A stretch of 64,000 bases of DNA from CAYVUV01 sp964455095 (GCA_964455095.1 CAYVUV010000191.1:40824-104823), one strand, 5' to 3'; numbered from the stretch's first letter, positions 53,062 to 62,114 are shown. Notes: a model not told the origin generated them from the letters alone. Translations and numbers: made by a program.

Positions 53062-54015
53062 ATGGAGCTGGGATACGCGCTCTCCAGTGAGGAACACGAC
53101 CCCGAGCATCTGGTGCGCTGGGCGCAGCAAGCCGAGGCGGCGGGGTTCGACTTCGCGCTGATCTCCGACCACTTCCACCCGTGGATCGATAAGCAGGGCA
53201 ACAGCGCATTCGTCTGGACCGTCATCGGCGCGATCGCGCAGACGACGTCGCGGCTGCGGCTCGGCACCGGCGTGACCTGTCCGATCATGCGCATTCATCC
53301 GGCGATCATCGCCCAAGCGGCCGCGACCGCGGCGACACTGATGCCGGAGCGCTTCTTTCTCGGTGTCGGCACCGGGGAAAACTTGAACGAACACATCACC
53401 GGCGAGGGTTGGCCGGAGCCAGCGGTGCGGCTCGAAATGCTGGAAGAGGCGATCGAAGTGATCCGCCTGTTGTGGCAGGGCGGTGAGCAGAGCTACCGCG
53501 GCGGGTACTACGCCGTCGAGCAGGCGCGCCTGTACACCCTACCCGCCGAGTTACCGCCGCTGTTCGTCGCGGCCGATGGCGACAAGGCGGCAACGCTGGC
53601 CGGCAAAGCCGGTGACGGATTGATCGGGGTGGCGCCGAAAGCAGACTTGATCAAGACCTTCAGGGGCGCGGGCGGCAAGAACAAGCCCCGCTACGGTCAG
53701 GTGACGGTCTGCTACGCCGCCGACGAAGGCGAAGCGCGAGGCATCGCCCACACATGGTGGCCCAACGCCGGCCTGGAGGGCAACCTGAGCTGGGAGGTCA
53801 AGACGCCGGGCCTCTTCGAGCACGCTGTGAAGCCAGTGAGCGAAGATGTCGTGGCCGAGTCGATCATCTGCGGGCCCGATGCGCGCCGCCACTGCGAGGG
53901 CATCCAGCGTTTTCTCGACGCGGGCTACGATCACGTCTACGTGCACCAGGTCGGCCCGGAGCAGAACGCCTTCTTCCATTTCTACGAGGAAGAAATCTTG
54001 CCCGAGTTTCGCTGA
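53062..54015 (+). CDS. F420-dependent glucose-6-phosphate dehydrogenase-like LLM oxidoreductase
   Basis: 317 residues. FGD-like marks are LGYALSSEEHDPEHLVRWAQ, the FALISDHFHPWIDKQGNSAF loop (His/Asp), and ERFFLGVGTGENLNEHITG. The family (TIGR03557-like) includes Fgd, but specificity for glucose-6-phosphate is not certain; some relatives use other substrates. GGAGG precedes the ATG. It is the downstream partner of the Rieske oxidoreductase. Confidence 0.9.
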   Translation: MELGYALSSEEHDPEHLVRWAQQAEAAGFDFALISDHFHPWIDKQGNSAFVWTVIGAIAQTTSRLRLGTGVTCPIMRIHPAIIAQAAATAATLMPERFFLGVGTGENLNEHITGEGWPEPAVRLEMLEEAIEVIRLLWQGGEQSYRGGYYAVEQARLYTLPAELPPLFVAADGDKAATLAGKAGDGLIGVAPKADLIKTFRGAGGKNKPRYGQVTVCYAADEGEARGIAHTWWPNAGLEGNLSWEVKTPGLFEHAVKPVSEDVVAESIICGPDARRHCEGIQRFLDAGYDHVYVHQVGPEQNAFFHFYEEEILPEFR

Positions 54016-54023
54016 CGCGCGAC

Positions 54024-55649
54024 TCAGCCTTTTTTCGCAGCGCTCTCCAGCCCCGGCATGATCGCCTTGAAGAAGGCGTTGCGGATCAGGTTGATGACCA
54101 CTTCCCAGGTGCGGACGCCCGGTGAGTCGGTGCGTCCTTTCACCGTCGCTTGCGTAGCGACGCGGTCGTTCTTGCGGTTCTCGAGCAGGAGCGCCACTCC
54201 GCCGACCAATCCCTCGTAGACTTGGTGTGGGAGTGTGTCGGCGCGGTCCTGGCGGCGATCGTAGATGTCGAGATCCTTGAACAACGGCTTGACGTACCCG
54301 TTGATCTCGCCGTCGACGATGCGCAGCTCGGAGAAGAAAGAGAAGGTGCCGCCGACGACGTCGAAATTGCCCTGCGCGCGGAACAGATCGTTCATCGACT
54401 TGAGCCGCGTGTCTTCGATCTGAACTTTAACGTCGACGTCGGGATTGTTCGGTCGCGGCAGAAACGTGGCATGCAGGCTCGAAGCGCCCGAGCTCATGAA
54501 CAGGCCTTTGATGTCGATCTGCCCGCGGCCGGCCTTCGGTTGATTGGAAATATCGCGCACGTCGATCATGGCGTCGGACACGAACACGCGATAGTGCGGA
54601 TCGGTGGCCTCGTCGACGAAGCCGAAAGTCGCGCCGTTGATGTCGATACGATCGATGTCGATCACCGCTGTCGGCTTACCGGACAAATCGCTGGCGACGT
54701 CACCGACCTTCTCGATGCGGTGCGACTCGGCCGCGGCGGTTGCCGCGCTGTGTACGTAGTCGATCGCCAGCCCGTCGATCGTCGCTTGGCGCAGGTGCGC
54801 TTTCTGGTGCGCGGCGGCATACTCGACCTCGCCCTGCGCCGACAAGGTGCCGGCACTGACGTGGAGGTTGGCGTTGTTCGCGACCGGGCGCAGGCGCTCG
54901 AGCGGCAGTTTCGTCAGCTCGATGTTGGCGCGCGCCGCCGGTTGCGGCTTGGCCAGGAAGTTGGCGAAGCCGTCGGCGCGCAGCCCGCCGGAGCCGAATA
55001 CTGCGGCAGTCAATATGAACGGCGACGGATACGTGTTGCCGGGGTCGCGAATGTTGCGGATGTTGGAGGTCATCAAGTTGAGATGCGTGATTTCGAGCGG
55101 ACGGTCAGGGTCGTCATCGACATACGTCAGCGACCCATCGCGCACCACGAACTGGTTGATCTTGAGCGGATAAATCGACTCCAGGGCGTCCTGCCAGCCC
55201 TTGTCCTCGACGGCGACGCTGTCGCTATTCTCGGCGGCGAGCTGCTTGCTGTTGATGTGCAGCTTGGGCTGCTCGAACGTGAAGTCGGCAACCAGGCGCA
55301 ACGACAGCAGCGCTCGCCAATGGACCCCGGCGTGCAGAGCACTGATGGCCATCACCGGGGGCTTCGGATGGGCTTGCTGGCGAACGACCGGATCGCGCAG
55401 CGTCAGCGAGAAGGCGAACGGGTGCAGTTCCAGCTTCGGTAGCGCGACGGTGTATCCAGTCATCTGGCTGTTGAGCTCGGCCTCCATGCGGCGGCGCACG
55501 GGTTCCTCGACCATCGTCGCCGCAATCAGCCCGGCAACTACCAACGACGCGACAATCACCCCGAGCCACACCCAACGCCGCGACCGTTTGTTGGGCTTGG
55601 CCGCAGCAACCGCAACGGGTGTTTCCTGGACAGCTTCTGCGGTTCTCAT
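54024..55649 (-). CDS. DUF748 (AsmA-like) envelope protein
   Basis: 541 residues from the ATG at 55649 (no strong ribosome-binding site). An N-terminal membrane anchor (WVWLGVIVASLVVAGLIAA) precedes AsmA-like repeats: YTVALPKLELHPFAFSLTLR and INQFVVRDGSLTYVDDDPDR. The C-terminal KVQIEDTRLKSMNDLFR and VINLIRNAFFKAIMPG parts match DUF748. Such proteins span the periplasm and may move lipids. It is convergent with the F420-type gene. Confidence 0.85.
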   Translation of the reverse strand: MRTAEAVQETPVAVAAAKPNKRSRRWVWLGVIVASLVVAGLIAATMVEEPVRRRMEAELNSQMTGYTVALPKLELHPFAFSLTLRDPVVRQQAHPKPPVMAISALHAGVHWRALLSLRLVADFTFEQPKLHINSKQLAAENSDSVAVEDKGWQDALESIYPLKINQFVVRDGSLTYVDDDPDRPLEITHLNLMTSNIRNIRDPGNTYPSPFILTAAVFGSGGLRADGFANFLAKPQPAARANIELTKLPLERLRPVANNANLHVSAGTLSAQGEVEYAAAHQKAHLRQATIDGLAIDYVHSAATAAAESHRIEKVGDVASDLSGKPTAVIDIDRIDINGATFGFVDEATDPHYRVFVSDAMIDVRDISNQPKAGRGQIDIKGLFMSSGASSLHATFLPRPNNPDVDVKVQIEDTRLKSMNDLFRAQGNFDVVGGTFSFFSELRIVDGEINGYVKPLFKDLDIYDRRQDRADTLPHQVYEGLVGGVALLLENRKNDRVATQATVKGRTDSPGVRTWEVVINLIRNAFFKAIMPGLESAAKKG

Positions 55650-55789
55650 CCCAAAGCTACAGAGCAAAGGCCGCACCGCCGCGCCCAGCCCCGCTCGCAC
55701 ACACTTCGCCCTGCCGTGATTGTCACCCTTACGCGGCCAGGTTGGGCGCAAAGGACCAAATTACTTGGGAGAACCGGGTCTTCCCTCTG

Positions 55790-56035
55790 CTACTTCGACG
55801 ACCACACCGAGAGCGAGGCGTGCGGTTTGCGGCGCCTCGTACGCGGGTTGCGCAGCAGGGCGCGGAGCGCCTCGGGCGGGTCGGCGGAAGCGGCGCGGTC
55901 GACCTCGCCGCTTTCGTCGAAGGCGATCTCGGTCATCAGACGCCGCGATTTGATCGAGCGCGGCTTGGCTACCAGCAGATCGGCGCCGCTGGCGGCCGCA
56001 TCGCGGCGCTTGCGCGCGTATTCCTTCAGGCCCAT
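55790..56035 (-). CDS. Short protein, possible LigD phosphoesterase-domain remnant
   Basis: 81 residues beginning MGLKEYARKRRDAAASGADL. The first about 10 residues resemble the start of the LigD 3'-phosphoesterase domain (xxLxEYxRKR), but the rest does not continue that domain. It lies downstream of the LigD polymerase remnant. It could be a decayed piece or an unrelated small protein. Confidence 0.4.
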   Translation of the reverse strand: MGLKEYARKRRDAAASGADLLVAKPRSIKSRRLMTEIAFDESGEVDRAASADPPEALRALLRNPRTRRRKPHASLSVWSSK

Positions 56036-56222
56036 GGCGGAACCTCAGCCGGTGCGTCGCACGCTTTGACACGCGGGCGTCGCGGTGCGGCCTGGCGCGC
56101 GAGTGGCCGCCCCTCGAGCAACCGCAGCGGCGCGATCTCTGCTTCGTGCTCGACCTGCGCGAGCGTGCAGTCGCGTGGCGCTTCGTCGGGCCGCCGCTCG
56201 ACCTCGTCCGAGCGCACTGTAT

Positions 56223-56372
56223 CACCATCGCCCGGTCGCGCAGGTGCGGCAGCAACAAAGGCCCGACGTCCGCATAGTACTGCAACAAATCGCGCTTGGT
56301 GAGGAGAGGATCATGCCAGAAGGGCTTGTCGAGGTTGGTCAGCCGCACGTCGTGTCCGCCGACGGACAGCAC
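56223..56372 (-). pseudogene. Remnant of LigD polymerase (primase-like) domain
   Basis: The first 50 codons (VGGHDVRLTNLDKPFWHDPL, then LTKRDLLQYYADVGPLLLPH, LRDRAMV) match the opening of LigD/LigD-like primase-polymerases. The KRYPNG motif that should follow is missing, and the frame then runs into unrelated sequence. A possible GTG start is at 56372. It is divergent from ku, as ligD often is. Confidence 0.6.
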
Positions 56373-56670
56373 CGGGATCGCGGACCTCGGCGGGAATGAG
56401 CACGGGTCCAGAAGCGCGTTTCAACGGGCGCGTGGCCGCGGCGCCGCGCCGGGCGCGAGGGATGATGGTTGCGGGTGGCGACGGCAGCGGTCATCCCGCG
56501 GGGTAAAGCCAAGCCGATGCCACGGAGAACATGCGCAAAAGCCCGATCACGGCCGGGCGAGCAGGTCATCCTTACGCAGTCCGCCGGTAGGTTCTTCCAG
56601 TCCCCAACCCGCAGTGCCCGACCGCATTCACGGCAGGAGTCAGGCATCCCGATTGCTGAGTTGCCTGGAA

Positions 56671-57513
56671 ATGGCCGCGATCTGGAAAGGCATGATCTCG
56701 TTCGGTCTGGTCAACATCCCGGTCGAGCTGCACGGCGCCGTGAAGGACAACCGGCCGCGGTTTCGCCTGCTGCACGCGCGCGACAAGTCACCGGTCAGCT
56801 ACGACCGCGTCTGTCAGCGCGAGGGCAAGGCTGTGGCGTGGGAAGAGCTGGTCAAAGGCTACGAGTACGCCAAGGGCAAGTACGTGGTCCTATCCAAGGA
56901 CGATTTCAAAACCGCCGCGTTGGAGAAGACCCAGACCCTCGACGTGCTCGACTTCGTTCCGGGTGACGACATCGATGACCGCTTCTTCGACACGTCGTAC
57001 TTTGCCGTTCCAGGCAAGGGCGGCGGGCGTGGCTATGCCGTGCTGCGCGAGGCGCTGCGGGCCTCGGGGCGCGTCGGCATCGGCAAGATCGTCTTGCGCG
57101 AAGGACAGCACCTGGCGGCACTGAACGTGGTCGACGAGGCGCTGGTGATCACGTTGATGCGATTTGCCGATCAGCTCGTCGACGTCGATCGATTCAAGTT
57201 CCCGAACGCGAAGGACGTGCGCGCGTCCGAGCTGGCGATGGCCAAGCAGCTGGTCGAGACGTTGGCCGGCGACTGGACGCCGGAAAAATACAAAGACGAC
57301 TACCGCGCCAATTTGATGCGAATAATCGAAGCCAAGCTCGAAGGGACCACACCCGATCTCGTCGCGGAGGAACAAGGCGAGGACGCGCAGGTGGTCGACC
57401 TTATGGAGCGGCTCAAACGGAGCCTGGCTGGACGCGGCAAAACCAGCACCAAGGGAACACCCAAGCGACAGCCAGCTCCGGCACGGCGCCGCGCTCGCCG
57501 CGATGCGGCGTGA
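56671..57513 (+). CDS. ku: Ku protein (NHEJ DNA-end binding)
   Basis: 280 residues, the usual length. The opening AAIWKGMISFGLVNIPVELH and the later VCQREGKAVAWEELVKGYEY, DFVPGDDIDDRFFDTSYF and YAVLREALRASGRVGIGKIV match the Ku core. The C-terminal tail is basic (KRQPAPARRRARRDAA), as in Ku proteins that recruit DNA. It normally acts with LigD, whose remnant lies next to it. The ATG at 56671 has a weak GGAA before it. Confidence 0.95.
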   Translation: MAAIWKGMISFGLVNIPVELHGAVKDNRPRFRLLHARDKSPVSYDRVCQREGKAVAWEELVKGYEYAKGKYVVLSKDDFKTAALEKTQTLDVLDFVPGDDIDDRFFDTSYFAVPGKGGGRGYAVLREALRASGRVGIGKIVLREGQHLAALNVVDEALVITLMRFADQLVDVDRFKFPNAKDVRASELAMAKQLVETLAGDWTPEKYKDDYRANLMRIIEAKLEGTTPDLVAEEQGEDAQVVDLMERLKRSLAGRGKTSTKGTPKRQPAPARRRARRDAA

Positions 57514-57670
57514 TCCACGCCGAGGCACGTGGAGTCTGCAGGTGCGTTTTGCACGCCCCCGCGTGCACCTCCCACGGAACGCCTGGACCAGAAGGTTGTC
57601 TGGTAACGTGGGTGACACGTCGCTTCCAACCCATCGCCAACAAGCAACCTACCTCAACAAAGGAGTGTCA

Positions 57671-57976
57671 ATGAACACCGACCAAGTGCGTGAGCTACTC
57701 TATCAAGCCCTCGAGACGGAACGCGGCAGCATCGAATTCTATCGGACCGCGATCCGCTGCGCTCTGAACGAGGACTTGAAGGAAGAATGGGAAGAATACC
57801 TCGAGCAAACCGATTCCACACCGCGCTGTTGCGGCTCCTATCAATGGCGCATAGCCAGTTCGCCGTTCTCTGGGCGCAGACCGACGCGCCGCGCACGCGC
57901 CGCCGCGGCGCCGATATTCCGCCATCAACTCGCGGTGGGGTGCGAAGCGGCGCCGCTGGCGGCCATCAGCCGTTAG
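57671..57976 (+). pseudogene. Truncated ferritin-like-domain protein
   Basis: 101 codons, AAGGAG upstream of the ATG. The first about 40 residues (MNTDQVRELLYQALETERGS, IEFYRTAIRCALNEDLKEEW) match small ferritin-like proteins that bind metals through Glu and His. After EEYLEQT the frame continues as TPRCCGSYQWRIASSP and a basic tail, not as the expected second helix. One-base-shifted sequence (RFHTALLRLL) keeps a His, so a frameshift is plausible. It is probably non-functional or shortened. Confidence 0.55.
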
Positions 57977-58499
57977 AAGCGCAGCTCGAGTGCGCCCTGA
58001 CGCGACTGACGGGTCGGTGTGATGAGGCAGTCACCTTCACGCTGCCTGCTCGCGGGATCGGTGATGTGTGATCGGCTTCGAAATTGCGCAGCCGCGCCAT
58101 GGTGAGTTGCAATCCTTCCCACCAGCACAGCCAGGTGCGCTCCCGAATGGCGGCGATGCGATCCATGAGCTCCGCCTCGCGGTCGCTGGGATCTGCGGCA
58201 TCGTTCGAGACCACGACGCGAACCCTTTCCAGCGTGTCGTCCTCTTCGATGTGCACGATCAACTCCGCAGTCGGCAAATGAAGACGGAGCGTATCGAGCA
58301 GGCGCGCGCCATACTCCTCCGCGCGCGCCCGATGCCAGCGCTCGCCTTCCTCCTTGCCGCACAACGCAGCGACTTCCTGGACGAGCGGCTCGATGCCCAA
58401 CAGCGAAGGGGAGAGGCAACAGACGACCAGCGCATCGTCATCCGGTCGAGACTGCGTTGAAGTCGTGAAAGACCACCGCGCTGGTGCTGACATCTGCAA
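57966..58499 (-). CDS. Hypothetical protein
   Basis: 177 residues, not recognised. The middle (CLSPSLLGIEPLVQEVAALC, ERWHRARAEEYGARLLDTLR, AELIVHIEEDDTLERVRVVV) has balanced hydrophobic and acidic content consistent with a folded protein. It overlaps the end of the ferritin-like frame by 11 bp on the opposite strand. The N-terminal start is uncertain. Confidence 0.55.
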   Translation of the reverse strand: MQMSAPARWSFTTSTQSRPDDDALVVCCLSPSLLGIEPLVQEVAALCGKEEGERWHRARAEEYGARLLDTLRLHLPTAELIVHIEEDDTLERVRVVVSNDAADPSDREAELMDRIAAIRERTWLCWWEGLQLTMARLRNFEADHTSPIPRAGSVKVTASSHRPVSRVRAHSSCASNG

Positions 58500-59092
58500 T
58501 CCCCCTCTCTGGCAAGATTTACCGGCAGGCGTACGACCCGCCCGTTCCCAGCGATCTCTGTGCCAGCGGGGTGGATTGGACCAAATCGGGAAATCTGCGC
58601 TTGCCGGGGCAGCAGGAGCGGGAAAATCTACTCGATTCTGTAGACCTTACGCGCGCTTCTGGGCTGTGACGCGAGATGGCTAGTTTCGATATTCCGGCTG
58701 AGCGCGCCGGGTTGCAAGGCTAGGCGGACGAACCTTTCGCTGGTCGACGACGCACACACGGTGGAGCAAATAGTAGCGGTAACCGCCGCAATAGGTCGTT
58801 TCCATAATGGGCTAAACCCTCCTGACGGGGGGCGGGAGCAAACCGCGCACCATGGCGGACGTTCTCCGGTCGACCGGCCACGACCTCCGAAACCGTTGGA
58901 GATCTGGGTTGCCCGCGCCGTTTGTGCACGCGCCAGCTGTAAGCTGGGCTGCGCGAATCTACATTCGTCGCTGCAATCGTTTCCGAATGCGCCGGGGCGG
59001 AATTTGATTCCCGTTCGCCCCCCCTGCCGTCACCCGCCCTGGCACGCTGGCACATATCGGGCACCACGCTTCCGCACAAAGGAGCTGTGGCG
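58500..59092. other. Long intergenic region without a convincing gene
   Basis: 593 bp upstream of the exported duplicated-domain protein. No frame has coding character. A G/C-rich hairpin (CCCTCC, TGAC, GGGGGG near 58820) lies about 260 bp upstream of the next ATG, with GGGCTAAACC before it, loosely like a c-di-GMP riboswitch. The match is too poor to call. Confidence 0.4.
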
Positions 59093-59602
59093 ATGAAACC
59101 TCTTCATTTCGTTGCACTCGCAGCCGCCGTCCTACTCCCGGTCGCTGCGCTGCCGACGCACGGTCAGCAATGTGCGGCACTTTCCGAACCGGTCGAGGAC
59201 AGCATGGCCAATGCGCCGGAGATCGGCGCACGACAGAACGTGACCGGCAGCGTATCGGATCTCGATCCACTGCGCGGACGCGTCACCGTCGAATCGACCG
59301 TCGGCCTACTCGAACTGGAGTTTCCGCCTCAGGCTCTGCGCGACTTCGCCCCCGGCGATCTGGTCGCCGTGCGTTACGCCGTCGCCAAGCCGGGAGAGGA
59401 ATCCTTGCAAGGCGAGGAAGTGCTGCCGTTGCCCGAGTATCACGTCGTTGGTCGCATCAGCGAAGCGGACTACGAGACCGGGTGGATCCGTGTCGACACC
59501 GATCTGACGACACTGCGCCTCGCGTTCCCGCCGCCCGCTGTGCGCGAGCTGAAACCTGGGGACCGCGTGGTCGTCACCCTGGCCTTGTCACAGGGGTCGT
59601 GA
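59093..59602 (+). CDS. Exported protein with two tandem beta domains
   Basis: 169 residues. AAAGGAG lies 8 nt before the ATG at 59093 (a GTG at 59087 is too close). Signal peptide: MKPLHFVALAAAVLLPVAAL. Two similar about 45-residue units follow: VTGSVSDLDPLRGRVTVEST, LELEFPPQALRDFAPGDLVA, then VVGRISEADYETGWIRVDTD, LRLAFPPPAVRELKPGDRVV. This is an internal duplication of a small beta-barrel fold. Function unknown; periplasmic location expected. Confidence 0.75.
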   Translation: MKPLHFVALAAAVLLPVAALPTHGQQCAALSEPVEDSMANAPEIGARQNVTGSVSDLDPLRGRVTVESTVGLLELEFPPQALRDFAPGDLVAVRYAVAKPGEESLQGEEVLPLPEYHVVGRISEADYETGWIRVDTDLTTLRLAFPPPAVRELKPGDRVVVTLALSQGS

Positions 59603-59614
59603 GCTCACAGAAAC

Positions 59615-60358
59615 TCACCAGTTCTCGCCGAAGGGACGCAGCTCGACGTCGAAGGACCACGCCGAGCGGTCCTGCTGCGCGACGTGCCAGACCGTCTCGG
59701 CGATGGCCGCGGGGGCGATGAAGAAGTCGTCGGGCTTGCCCGCGAACATCGCCCGCGCCCACGGCACGTCGATCACCGCGTCGATGACGAAGTAGGCGAC
59801 GTGGACGCCTTGCGGTCCGAGTGTCCGCGCCATCGACTGCGCCAGGATGCGCTGCGCCGCCTTGGTCGGCGCGAAGCCGGCGAAGGTCGGCTTGCCGCGC
59901 AGCGCCGACGTGTTTCCGGTCACCAGGATCGCGCCGCGGCCGGCGCGGATCATGTCCGGGGCCACCGCGCGCGCCAGATAGAGCAAGCCCATCGTGTTGA
60001 CCCGGAAGTTGCGCTCGAGCTCGGCGGGGTCGATGTCGAGAAACGTCCCGAAGCTGCCGCCGACGGCATTGTGGATCAGCACGCTCGGCGGCCCCAATGT
60101 CTCATTGATTGCCGCCATCGTTGCATTGACCGCCGCTTCGTCGGCCACGTCGCAGACGTACGCCTTCGCTCCGGCAATCTCACCCGCCAGGGCGCGCAAG
60201 CGCTTTTCGTCCCGCGCCAGCATCGCGACCCGATAGCCGCCGGCCGCAAAGCGCCGGCTCAGCGCCGCCCCCGTTCCCGGACCGACGCCGCTGATCACAC
60301 AGACGGGCGCGGGCTCAACGCCCTGCCCAGGAGTCGTTGACCGCGTTGTCTCTGCCAT
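59615..60358 (-). CDS. Short-chain dehydrogenase/reductase-like protein without the catalytic Tyr
   Basis: 247 residues. Cofactor motifs are VCVISGVGPGTGAALSRRFA and LIHNAVGG (an NAG-like element). The usual YxxxK reads FAPTK (Phe at about 162, Lys at about 166), so the Tyr is replaced. Members of this atypical group exist with Phe at this position and may have lost or changed dehydrogenase activity. It is convergent with the exported-protein gene. Confidence 0.85.
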   Translation of the reverse strand: MAETTRSTTPGQGVEPAPVCVISGVGPGTGAALSRRFAAGGYRVAMLARDEKRLRALAGEIAGAKAYVCDVADEAAVNATMAAINETLGPPSVLIHNAVGGSFGTFLDIDPAELERNFRVNTMGLLYLARAVAPDMIRAGRGAILVTGNTSALRGKPTFAGFAPTKAAQRILAQSMARTLGPQGVHVAYFVIDAVIDVPWARAMFAGKPDDFFIAPAAIAETVWHVAQQDRSAWSFDVELRPFGENW

Positions 60359-60463
60359 GGCGCATGGTGCCCCGTCGGTCCCAGGCGCGCAAACGCGTCG
60401 GTGATCGCGCGGGGTTCTCGTCGGAACCTACAGCGCCATCTGCTCGGGGGGGGCCGGTCAGCG

Positions 60464-60733
60464 TCAGCGCGCGAATCGCTGCGCGGCTCGCGCCCGCGCT
60501 TTGGCGGCCTCTTCTTGCCGATTCTTTGGCGCGGCGTTCGATTCGAGCGAGACCAGCAGCTCCCCAGCGACGCGGCTGATCTCGGCGACCGCCGATTCGA
60601 ACACCGCTTCGTTCGCCTTGGACGGTTTATGGAAGCCGCTGATCTTGCGTACGAACTGCAGCGACGCGTCGTGAATCTCTTCCGACGTGACCGGCGGTTC
60701 GAAGTTGAAGAGCGTTCTGATGTTCCTGCACAT
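60464..60733 (-). CDS. DUF2277 family protein
   Basis: 89 residues. The family motif MCRNIRTLFNFEPPVTSEEI begins the protein, followed by QFVRKISGFHKPSKANEAVF. DUF2277 proteins are small and uncharacterised, and frequent in actinobacteria and proteobacteria. It lies between the SDR-like and the kelch/dockerin-like genes, all on the minus strand. Confidence 0.88.
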   Translation of the reverse strand: MCRNIRTLFNFEPPVTSEEIHDASLQFVRKISGFHKPSKANEAVFESAVAEISRVAGELLVSLESNAAPKNRQEEAAKARARAAQRFAR

Positions 60734-60794
60734 GGGTATCACCTCGCTCCCCGACAGACGGTTTGCAAGTCCCCTGAATCCAGGAGACCGATCC

Positions 60795-62099
60795 TCAGTC
60801 AATCCGCAGCGCGTCGTGATGACTGGTCGCCTCGAAGCCCGCAACCGTCGCGCCGCCTGGCACGTAGACCAAGCCGCCGAAGGTGACGGCGCCGATGCCG
60901 TGGCGCGGTACAGGCATGGGGTCGAGCGCGGTCCAGGAATCGGTGGCGGGGTCGTAGAGCTCGACATCGGGGAAGACGCCGTTCGGGTCCACCGCGCTCG
61001 CTTCGCCACCGAGCGCGACCAGCTTTCCGTCGATGGCCGCCACCGCCAGACCGCTGCGCGCGGTCGGCATGGGCGCCAGTGCGTCCCAGCGATCGGTGGC
61101 CGGGTCGTAGCGATCCAGGGCTGCCGAGTTGTTCTGCCCGCCGCCGTCGCGGCGGCCGCCGACAACGTAGAGCAAACCGTCGATGGCGGCAGATGCGAGA
61201 TGGTTGCGCGCCGAGGGCAGCGGGGCGAGCGGCGTCCAGGTGTTGGTGGCCGGGTCGTACACCGTATGATCGGAGATCGAGCCGCTCGCGGCGCTGCCGC
61301 CGGTGGCGTAGAGGCGGTCGCCGAGCGCGGCCACGGCCAGGGCGCCGCGCGCCCGCGGCAGCGGCGCGACCGGGTCCCATGCATCAGCCGCGGCATCGTA
61401 ACGCGAGACATCGGCCGTCGGCGTGAACGACGACCCGACAAACCCGCCGACGCTGTAGACGTGCCCGCCGAGCGCCGCCGCGCCAATATGCTGCAAGGCG
61501 CGCGGCAGGCTGGCGCGCAGGGTCCAGCGGTCGGCGGCAATGTCGTAGGCTTCGACGAACTCCACTCCCCGCCCGACGCTGTTGAAGCCGCCGATGACGT
61601 AGATCACGCCGTCGAGCAGCGCGACGCCGACCTCCTGGCGCGCGCCGCCGGCGAGCGGGGCGCGCGTGACCCACGTCGTGGCGGCGGTGGGCGCGCGTGT
61701 CGCGGTCGCGCTCGGAGTGCGGGTCAGGGTGACGGACGGTGACCGTGTGCGCGTCGCCGTGGCGGTCCTCGTGGCAGTGGCCGCGCGCGAGGCGGTAGGC
61801 GTCGCCACGACGGCGCGCGCACACGGAGGAGGCGGTTCGATCAATGCCGTGGCGACGCGCAGGACGTCGGCCGCGGTCACGACGCCGCTGGCGTCAGCGT
61901 CGGCAGCCGGGCAGGCAACCTGCGCGGCCGCGTCGAACACGGCGCCGACGGTGCGCTCGAGCTCGTCCACCGCGATGGCGCAATCGGCATTGCAGTCGCC
62001 CGGGCAGGCGCACGGCAGCCGCGCTCCGGCGCTGGAAGCCGCGACGAGAAAGGCTGTGAAGAACACGGCGGCCAGCCGGCGAGGGGAGCTCATTCGCAC
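60795..62099 (-). CDS. Exported kelch-repeat protein with N-terminal dockerin-like module
   Basis: 434 residues (an ATG two codons later is possible). Signal peptide: MSSPRRLAAVFFTAFLVAAS. The dockerin-like module is CACPGDCNADCAIAVDELER with ADADASGVVTAADVLRVA. A short Thr/Arg linker (about 61670-61810) leads to six or so kelch motifs, such as GVIYVIGGFNSVGRG, GHVYSVGGFVGSS and GDRLYATGGSAAS. A secreted beta-propeller is predicted. Function unknown. Confidence 0.85.
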   Translation of the reverse strand: MRMSSPRRLAAVFFTAFLVAASSAGARLPCACPGDCNADCAIAVDELERTVGAVFDAAAQVACPAADADASGVVTAADVLRVATALIEPPPPCARAVVATPTASRAATATRTATATRTRSPSVTLTRTPSATATRAPTAATTWVTRAPLAGGARQEVGVALLDGVIYVIGGFNSVGRGVEFVEAYDIAADRWTLRASLPRALQHIGAAALGGHVYSVGGFVGSSFTPTADVSRYDAAADAWDPVAPLPRARGALAVAALGDRLYATGGSAASGSISDHTVYDPATNTWTPLAPLPSARNHLASAAIDGLLYVVGGRRDGGGQNNSAALDRYDPATDRWDALAPMPTARSGLAVAAIDGKLVALGGEASAVDPNGVFPDVELYDPATDSWTALDPMPVPRHGIGAVTFGGLVYVPGGATVAGFEATSHHDALRID

Positions 62100-62114
62100 A
62101 CGGGCCGCTGCGCT

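Noticed and set aside
58800..58870. c-di-GMP riboswitch-like element (GGGCTAAACC, hairpin, GAGCAAACC)
   Set aside because: The P1 pairing, the GNRA tetraloop and the second helix of the GEMM motif are not recognisable; likely chance resemblance. An Infernal search with RF01051 would decide.
58761..59096. Short open frame in the long intergenic gap
   Set aside because: No ribosome-binding site, unusual composition and no family-like pattern.
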